From Copromyces sp. CBS 386.78 (taxonomy: Eukaryota > Ascomycota > Sordariomycetes > Sordariales > Sordariaceae), in NCBI GenBank assembly GCA_030685235.1, contig MU839085.1, positions 496,001-560,000 on the forward strand: DNA of 64,000 nt. Reading direction: 5' to 3'. The notes beneath the pieces are model-generated. The model made no database searches. It was not told the DNA's origin and saw only the letters and a program-made list of their open reading frames with translations. A program made the position numbers and the translations under genes. Shown in pieces: positions 56,801-64,000 of this stretch (the stretch's first letter is position 1; each line of letters opens with the position of its first letter).

Positions 56801-59424
56801 ATTTTCCGTAGAAATAGTGCGGAACTAAGGTTTTTCGGCTACCCAATTTTTAAAATTAATAATAGAACGGGGAAGAAGTTATATAATAAACTAGTCTTAA
56901 AAGATAGTTTAGAAAGTAACGCTATCGAAATTGTAAATAAATTACCCGAGCTTATTAGAATTATTATTTAAGGGGAGAAGTAATACTATTTTTTTAATAA
57001 GCCAATAAAATTATTCAAGCGTATATTTAAATAATTTAACGCCAAGCTCCTTATACGCAAAAATAAAATTAGAAGCCGATAATAAATAAATAAAAATATT
57101 TTAAAACTAAGGGCAACTATTAAGATAGGTATATATAATTAATAATATAAAAATAGTAATAGAATAGGAGCTGGTCTTTTAAAAATAAATTATAAGCTTC
57201 GAAAAATTCTGTAAAATAAGTTTCGTAGAAGGGTAATTTAATTAAAATAAAAATAGGGGGGTCTTTATATCGTTAGGGGTATCCTCTATTATAACCGGCG
57301 GGTATTTAAGAATTACCGGTAATTTAATAATAATAAAGCCCGGGAATTCTATAATCCTATTCGACTAATCGATAGCCGGGTTATATTTCTATAGCTAAAA
57401 AAGGCCGAAGATTATATTTAGACCGCTAAATAATTAAATAAGGAGGGTAAATTAATCCGTAAATAAATTAATTAAATAGGAGAGAATATAAATATAAGAA
57501 ATATTACCGCCCTCCCTTCCGTTTACGAACTAGAGCGTATAAAGGCGGGGGAAAAGTTTTATAAGGATATTATAATAATACATAAAAATAAAATTAATAA
57601 AATTTATTAATAAGTAATTAAAATCTATTATTATAAAATAAATAATAAATAAATTAGTACTAAAATTAAGCGAATTTAAAAAAGAGAAATTAATATTAAA
57701 TTTATAAAATTTAAATATAAGTCCCCTAATTCCTTCGAAAGGTACTTTTAACGGCGATTTATATTAGAGGTTAAGCTTTTCCTACTTTTATTAGGGGAAC
57801 CGAAGCGGCAACGAAATTAGCAGGCTTAAACTTACCCTTCGCTATATAAATTATTATATAATAGCCCGAACTATTATAATATATATATAAATTAAATTTT
57901 TAGTAGTGTTCTTTTTTAATTTAAAAAATAGGTCCCTTTTAAGTAGTACCGACCTTACCGAAAATTACAAAATCCTTAACGTCTGTAAACGAATTATTAA
58001 GTTAGGCCGAAGTAAATAAAGCGCTATTTTAATAATATTTATTTATAATATTATTAATTAAAATCCGGAGGAATTTAATTTATTTATTAAAATCGTCGGT
58101 AGTCGGCTAATCGGTAACGCTAATTAAAACGTCCTAAAGTATATTATTAATTTTAGATTTAAAGGTATCGATATAGTATTAATTATTAAATTTATCTTAA
58201 TTAATAAATTTAATAAAAGTAGTAATAAAATTAGCGAAAAGAGAATTACCCTATTTAAAATATTTTATTTCCCGTACCGCTTCGGCATAAATATCGAATA
58301 TAATATAATAAGGGTCGAAATAGCCGAAAATATTTTAAAAATTAGAGAAGCCGGTAGGCTAAGCTAAAATATTTTTAAAATTAAATATTACTATATTAAC
58401 CTTAAATTGGATATAAATATATATATTATTAGAAAAGTATTAAAAAATATAAAAGATATAATTGGTTAGAATTAAGTAGGCGGCGAAATTAAATACGAAT
58501 TTAGCAATTATTTACAATTATTAATTAGTATATTCTTTTTAACATTTGGATAAGGACGTTTCGGAATTGCTAAATAAGGGTAGTTCCGGGCTGCGAAGGC
58601 GGGTAATAGTAGTTAGGCTAGGGGCCGGGAGAATTAGAATAGCCTATTAAATTTAAATTATTATATTAGTAATTTAATATTAAATTTAAATTTAAATTTC
58701 GTTAATATACTATTATACCCATTAAATTTAAATTAAAGCGGCCGTCGCTTCGGCAATAGTTCGAGCGAATTCCTATTAGGTATATAAAGCGATATTAAAA
58801 TTCTAGGTAGTTATACGTTAGGCGGCCTTGGCTTCTTATTTAGCCGTACGGAATTGGCCGTATATATAGCCGAAATACTTTTTAATAGTATTAAAGTAGA
58901 ATTAGAGTTAAGAGAATACTTTTAGGTCTATTTTAAAAGTAGTAGTAAGATTAAAGAAGTTTCTAATTAAATAATTAATTATTTTATAAATAAAGGGTAT
59001 TATATTTTTAGGGAATAAGGCGTAGGTAATTATTCCGCAGGGGGGTTTAGCGCTAGAATTAAAATTAAGTATAATTATATTTAAAATATTAGGAGTTTTA
59101 ATTATAATTTAGTATAGTTACCGAATTAGAATAGTAGTAGAATAGAATTGGAAAATAAATATTCGACGGTTATAAAGAGAAATAATTAAATAATAAAGGT
59201 TATTTTCTATTCGTTTTGAAGGTTGGTATATAGGAAGTAAATAGTAGTAATTCAGGGGGATTACTAAGTATAATCGGGAAAAAAAATTTTTAGTAGGGTT
59301 TAGGATATAGGTATAATATAATTAGACTATAATTAAGAGAAATCGGTACCGATTCTATAGATTAATTAGAGCGAAACGATAAAAAAGTCGTTAGGTAATT
59401 TACTATAGAAAAAGTATAATATAT
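53900..59424 (-). pseudogene. pol remains of element C
   Basis: Read on the minus strand. A reverse transcriptase stretch at about 56,400-56,050 shows KTAFIIKFGLFKYFI, TGAPASF, then AYLNNIFIYSKIK (active-site Asp pair now Asn) and KYLGLII. An integrase-like end follows at about 54,450-54,000 (IKLLPKFAFL, then LNSRINKLAPSLLKEF). The order matches Ty3/gypsy. A gag region would lie at about 57,500-59,400 but I could not identify it. Confidence 0.75.
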
Positions 59425-59616
59425 TATTATAATGCCGATTAGAGAGGATTTGGAAAAGACGTAATATTGTACGAAGAAGAGAAAATTAAAAGAGAGTAGC
59501 GAAAATTCTATTCCTAAACTATATATATGGACCGAGTAGAGATACGGCTAGAGAATTGCCGGGCTGTAATATTAGAACGTTAGAGGTGCGAGACTATACT
59601 ATATAGTACTGTAACA
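59425..59616 (-). repeat. Right LTR of element C, 192 bp
   Basis: Same length as the left LTR; starts TATTATAATGCCGAT (RIP-altered TGTTACA) and ends GTACTGTAACA before the AGGGC duplication. Confidence 0.88.
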
Positions 59617-59621
59617 AGGGC

Positions 59622-61102
59622 GGCGCAAGTGGGTTGATACTGCTGATGGCATTTTCGCCGCTTAGAACGCGGTTGTATATATACCAATAGAGGAGAATTT
59701 TAATAGAGAGTAAGTTATTCTAAAAATTGACTTTAGTACTAAACAATCTGGTTAATTATCTATCTTATCTATTATTACCCTTATTATTATTGATTCTACT
59801 CTATATATTTAAATTTAATTACTTATCTCGAAATTACCTACTTCCCTTTACGCTAGGAGTTTACCTATTTCGCTATTAATATATATCGTAATTTCGGTAT
59901 ATATATAACCTCTCGTATAGAGGGGGTATATAGTATATTGAAATCCTAATTTATAAATCGTTATATTAATTTCGATAGATTATTTAAAATTATCGAAACT
60001 ACCTTTAGTCGGCTTAAATTTAATATTGCCTAGAAGTATATATATTAAATTTCAAAATTAATATACTAGTATAATTATAAGATTTTATAGACTCTAAAGT
60101 TCGTAATAAGTTTCGCAACTTTCGATAAACTAATTATAAATATTAAAATAGTAAATACGAAAATTAAGGATAAGAAGGAGGGTAAGGGTATTTATATTAA
60201 TAATTTTAGGAAGTAATATAATTTACTTTGCTAATACGATATAGTCCCTTTATTAAAAATTAGCGGTTAGCTCGAATATATTATTATCGACCCTTATTAG
60301 TTTTTAAACGTAAATAAACTTTTAATAATTACCGCCTTCGCTATACAATATAAGTAAGACCTTAAACTAATTATTAATAAGCGTTAGTAAACAGTAAATA
60401 GTCCGTAAATACTACTATACGTTCTACAATAATAAATAGTATTAAAGGAAGTATAAGAAGGGAGTAATATAAAATATACGCCAACCTACAATGCCCTACC
60501 TTCTTTTAAACCCCCTAAAAAGAAAGCGAAAATTATAGTTATTTAGTAATTAAATTAGTATAAAAGTATAATCGACTCTAATATTACGGCTCTATAATAA
60601 ATTTAAACTATTTAAACGGAAATAGTACGAGAAAACTAATAGTTTTGTATACAGATTACTACTATAGAGCGTAAGCGAATAGATAGGGAGCGAACTATAA
60701 CTTTAACCGCAACGACAACGATAACGATAAGAATACTTTCAATTTAACTAAATCCGTATAGGCACTAGTAGTATACTTAGCCGTTATAATATAAATACTA
60801 ATAATTATAATAATTATAATAGTATAAGCATTAGTAATATACTTAATTATAGTAGTATAAACATAGCTAGTACCCCCCTCCTAATTAGGACATACTACCC
60901 CCTAGTAATTAGTACCAATAGTACCGCTAGCAGTAGAGCTCGTTTGAATAGTCTTTTTATATATATAGCGATTAACCTAGCGATATTATATATTTGTGAA
61001 TGCCCTCATCTGCTGTCATATAAAACCTAGTGCAAATGCTAGTGCTATATTACTTTGGTGGGGATTTAGCGGGCGGGAATATTTCCCCGACATCCGAAGG
61101 GT
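59622..61102 (+). pseudogene. MULE 3' part beyond element C
   Basis: This is the third piece of the host transposon. It is AT-rich and RIP-mutated to about 60,990 and carries short open stretches on the plus strand, but I could not follow the transposase frame with confidence. From about 60,990 CpA and TpG reappear and GC rises toward the terminal repeat. Confidence 0.55.
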
Positions 61103-61151
61103 GCTCCACACAGTCGCCATATGCGAGCATACAGTCGCCCTAGTCGGACCG
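61103..61151 (-). repeat. MULE right terminal inverted repeat, 49 bp
   Basis: Read inward it starts CGGTCCGACTAGGGCGACTG and ends TGTGGAGC, matching the left end at 44 of 49 positions. Confidence 0.88.
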
Positions 61152-61159
61152 GTCTAACC
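61152..61159. repeat. Right target-site duplication of MULE (GTCTAACC)
   Basis: Exact copy of 33,843-33,850. Neighbouring bases differ on both sides, so the duplication is 8 bp unless one outer base has mutated. Confidence 0.85.
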
Positions 61160-63044
61160 GACTGCAATTGGATTTCCAATCAGAGCCTCTCGGCCTATCT
61201 CGGGCTCTCGGCTTGAGCTCGGGTGGTCATAGCTCCTTGCAAGCTCGAGGCAGGCGACGCGAACTCGGTGACCTCTTTGACTTTGCAACCTTCGCGTCCC
61301 CGCCGCTTCATGCCCGCCGTCGTCGCCCATTGATTCTCCAGCAGAGACCCAGCAATCAAACACAAAAAGAAATGCCTTTCTCGAGTCGATTTCACTCGCC
61401 ATTCCTGGGCATGTAGATTTGGTTCGACGAGCTGTCGCGGGTATGCGGACCAAAGTCGCCAGCCGAGCCCAATTAATATGTAATGGCCCTCACCAACTCA
61501 ATTACAGAGCGATCGACCTCCCGGAGCGGCCCGTATCACAGCCCCCGCCTGCACAGCCCAACAAGCGGAAGATGATTGAGTGTCCGCACACCACCATATC
61601 ACTTCTTACCGTCGGACCAAAATATTCAAAATATCATTTAGAGTCTTCAACACCCATGTTTATCCCATCGATCTTGCCTGCATATTCCTTGTTGGTGTGG
61701 TCTGGCCGATGCAGTTGGTCCTTTTCTGTCTTTGAGCTAACAGTACCTTACTCAGCCTCAAGCCAAGGTGCTGTAGCTACAGTGCAGCAGGCTTCCGTCG
61801 TCAACAGCCTCCCAGCACATGAAAGTCTAGAACATCAACACTGCCTTTCCAGCCTCTCTCCCCTTCCACACACACTTTCTTTCGATTCAGCTGACTGTTG
61901 AGACAGCCGCGCCTGAGCTTCTGTACGCAATGGCATACCAGAGGGCGTTTTCGAGTCCTTCGATGGCCGATGTCTTTCCATGTCAACATGTCGAGTCATC
62001 AGACCACAGCCATCAGAGCATCCATCATCCACATCGCCATCCCTGCAGCCTTAACAGCGCCAAGCTGACGACGCTTTCATGTCACCTTACCCTGCGATGG
62101 ACGACTTCTTCATCTGATTTTTCCTTTCTTCAACCTAGCTCGGTTTCAGACGTTGCCCTTTTTGGAGTACCTAGAAGTCTAGAACCCACGTCGTTTCATG
62201 TCCACCGACTTCGCTACCCGCGCGTCTACCCAGGGCATACCGGGGCTTTGATCCTTCGACCCGGCCGCAGAAAAGTCCCGAGATGCAGCTCAACCGCTTT
62301 GGACGGGAGGACATGCAATTTGCTCAAGGCGGTCTGGCGACTACATGTCCGCTCGACAAAGGCTGTTAAAGCCACATCTGCCTGCGGGTGGCTTGAGATG
62401 ATGGGCGGGCTAGATGTGAGATTGCGGCACGGAGAAAAGTTTGGATGTCGCAACCCGCATCCGGAGGAGTTTATGTTGGTGCCTCTTGGTTGCCTCTCTG
62501 AACGGTGGCCTCCCAAGCGCCTTTTGATATCCAACAGTGGAAGTCAGAGAAAAAGGCTCAAGTTTGGGATCCAAGTCAGAAATGTCATGACATTTTTCAG
62601 ACATAAATTCACAAGGCAACCATTCTCCCATCTCATGCAAGTCGATTCTTGTCCGACACCTATCATTCGCAGACACATGGACGCTACTGCATGGTGGCTC
62701 ACTGGTTGATGTCCTGCATGTTATCGTCCCCTTCCCTGTCGTCAATCCGCCACTCCGCGACGTTATAGAGGCAACAATACGCCATACCGTACCCTCACTG
62801 CCCTGTTATACTGGATGTTGGTACCCAGACCAATAGGATAGCCGTCGCAAACAACAAGCACGCATTTTATAACAAGCTGGACCCCCGACCTCTTGGCCGA
62901 ACGGATCAACCCCACTTCGCATCACGCCAGTCATCCAACAAACCCAACTCACTCTCTTCCATCTGACAACTCATCCCAGTCGGACACTCACGTCCAAGCC
63001 GCCGACACAACACAGCGCGCAGACACTCGCGCTGCAATTCCACC
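61160..63044. other. GC-normal region right of the island, no gene firmly supported
   Basis: Base composition changes abruptly at the MULE end. The longest frame, 61930-62709 on plus (259 codons, MAYQRAFSSPSMADVF), has no domain, an odd His/Ser/Arg-rich composition and a competing minus-strand frame, so I give it little weight (about 0.15). The last 150 bases are likely promoter and leader of the next gene. Confidence 0.4.
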
Positions 63045-64000
63045 ATGCCTACGGACTCCTCCAACATAAATAGGCGCCCTTCAATCAACAGGTTCCCGAC
63101 AACTGAGAGTCTGCGCCGCGGCAGAAGGCCTCCGACATGCCGTGTACCTGGGTGCAATGACACAGCACAACGGATTACAGGGCCTGATGACCAGATCCTT
63201 CTCTCACTTTACTGTAAACAACGTATGTGGACTATCTCGGACTCTGTTTCATGCCCGGTGAAACCCCCCGACTGACAAGCACCGATTCATAGACACATGC
63301 CAATGGGACCATCCACCCTACGACAGCAGCTGTTGCCCGGACGCTGCAGAGCGACGAGACCAAGACTTCTGCGACAAACGTAGGACCCTCACCGTACTTG
63401 CTCTGCCCATCATGAGCCTGGCTGACTAGTTCCAGATCAGAAACTTCTATCATGCGCATCAAGGCAAACGTGTCTGCGGGAACGAGATTTTGAACAAGTT
63501 GGTGACAGTGCTGATCCAACGGCCCTCTGGTTCTGCTCTACTCATCGCTGTGGTCATGAGAGATGCGATAAAGAAGGTACCGGCACTGAGCCAAGTAGGC
63601 GGCGATGCGACAAGCACAAGTTATGTGGTGTGTTGGACTGCATGTCGCCCCCAGACGTTCAAAACTACAGCGACTACTGCAAGCAACATACTTGCAGAAG
63701 CGCCGCCTGCCCCAACATCGCCAAGAAAAACAACCTCTGTACGGAGCATCAGTTATGTAGCCGCCGAACATGCGACAAGCCTCGATATTTGCCCGACGAT
63801 GGACTCGCTGACCCGGATGAAGACCCCTTGTGTGAAGCACATTTCAAGCAGAAAGCTCAATGTGCGAACCCCGATTGCAGGCGGCCCAAGGAAAACGGAA
63901 AAGGCCGGTACTGCTCCGACCATGCGTGCAAGGTTGGAGAGTGTCCAGAGGAGAGAGGAAGCTCTGGAAGCCCTTACTGCCACAAGCGTGAGATATGCTA
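63045..64000 (+). CDS. Cys/His-repeat protein, 5' part (runs off window)
   Basis: Exons 63045-63222, 63293-63379 and 63436 to the window end (introns of 70 and 56 nt, GT-AG) give about 276 residues so far. After a polar head (MPTDSSNINRRPSINRFP) the protein consists of repeated Cys/His modules: CRVPGCND then LYCKQHTCQ, FCDKHQ, FCSTHRCGHERCD, CDKHKLCGVLDC, YCKQHTCRSAAC, CTEHQLCSRRTC, CEAHFKQKAQCANPDC, YCSDHACKVGEC. The core is C-x2-H-x2-C or C-x2-H-x5-C with a second Cys about five residues on, so it probably binds zinc in a chain of small fingers. I do not recognise a named family. The Met at 63045 is the first in frame and gives a sensible head. The C-terminus lies beyond 64,000. Confidence 0.72.

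Larger units (their letters stand above)
44520..59616 (-). mobile_element. LTR retrotransposon C (Ty3/gypsy type), 15,097 bp including nested element B
   Basis: LTRs of 192 bp each, TGTTACA...TGTAACA form, flanked by the 5-bp duplication AGGGC (44,515-44,519 and 59,617-59,621). Without element B and its duplication C is 7,916 bp. Pol is on the minus strand. Unusually, a long plus-strand frame lies between the 3' LTR and the end of pol. Confidence 0.88.
33851..61151 (+). mobile_element. Mutator-like (MULE) transposon swollen to 27.3 kb by nested LTR elements
   Basis: The two ends are 49-bp inverted repeats (44 of 49 identical) sharing CCGACTAGGGCGACTGT and TGCTCGCATAT, flanked by an 8-bp direct repeat. 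Removing elements A and C, each with one copy of its duplication, leaves 3,416 bp in three pieces: 33,851-34,983, 43,767-44,519 and 59,622-61,151. The first two encode one continuous MULE transposase frame. MULE elements usually make 8-11 bp duplications, so ends and enzyme agree. Except for the outermost 100-150 bp at each end, the whole block is RIP-mutated. Orientation is taken from the transposase. Confidence 0.85.

Noticed and set aside
33851..61151. The island as a Starship-type giant mobile element or a small centromere
   Set aside because: No tyrosine-recombinase captain frame was seen near either end and there is no cargo of host genes; all content resolves into a MULE and LTR elements. 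At 27 kb it is also small for a Neurospora centromere, though centromere-like chromatin cannot be excluded from sequence.
33851..61151. The outer element as hAT because of the 8-bp duplication
   Set aside because: The transposase frame has MULE landmarks, and MULEs also make 8-11 bp duplications.
61930..62709. 259-codon plus-strand frame right of the island
   Set aside because: Composition is erratic and no motif or splice support was found. Mentioned in the region entry, not called as a gene.
1..64000. tRNA, 5S rRNA or CRISPR arrays
   Set aside because: I looked for T-loop-like GGTTC-A motifs, the Neurospora 5S core and regular spacer repeats, and saw none that held up. A covariance-model scan would be decisive.

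Overview
The window comes from a filamentous ascomycete, most likely a Neurospora species or a close Sordariales relative. Short GT-AG introns (52-257 nt) with CTAAC-type branch sites, a CAT-1-type catalase in which Cys356 and Tyr379 fall at the positions known for Neurospora CAT-1, and a 27 kb block with the marks of repeat-induced point mutation (RIP: very AT-rich, CpA-poor, stops mainly TAA/TAG) all point there. The species was not proved.

Left arm (1-33.8 kb, ordinary gene density). In order: a HET-domain gene (-), a Zn2Cys6 transcription factor (+), an alpha/beta hydrolase with low-complexity inserts (-), a three-exon amino acid permease (-), a 99-residue unknown gene (+), a broken laccase relic (+), an F-box-like gene (+), a shortened paralogue of it (+), a metallophosphoesterase (-), the mitochondrial pyruvate carrier subunit MPC1 (+), a glutamine-rich two-exon protein (+), an M20-family amidohydrolase (-) and catalase cat-1 (-). 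The gap between the Gln-rich gene and the amidohydrolase holds a 446-bp hAT-like MITE with an 8-bp target duplication, and a possible solo LTR.

Transposon island (33,851-61,151). The AT-rich block is one nested structure that can be taken apart at base resolution. A Mutator-like (MULE) DNA transposon with 49-bp terminal inverted repeats and an 8-bp target duplication (GTCTAACC) was hit by two LTR retrotransposons: element A (34,984-43,761, duplication TATTT) and element C (44,520-59,616, duplication AGGGC). Element C was itself hit by chromovirus-like element B (44,866-52,041, duplication CGTAC). An un-RIPed 353-bp solo LTR (duplication GAAGT) later landed inside one LTR of A. Removing all insertions leaves a MULE of 3,416 bp whose transposase frame runs across the A insertion. 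Element C also carries a long reading frame antisense to its pol.

Right edge (61,160-64,000). GC content returns abruptly. About 1.9 kb has no gene that I can support. A Cys/His-repeat gene then starts and runs off the window.

The host genes form no evident pathway cluster. The main local relationships are the F-box pair, and cat-1, whose start lies 622 bp from the edge of the silenced island.
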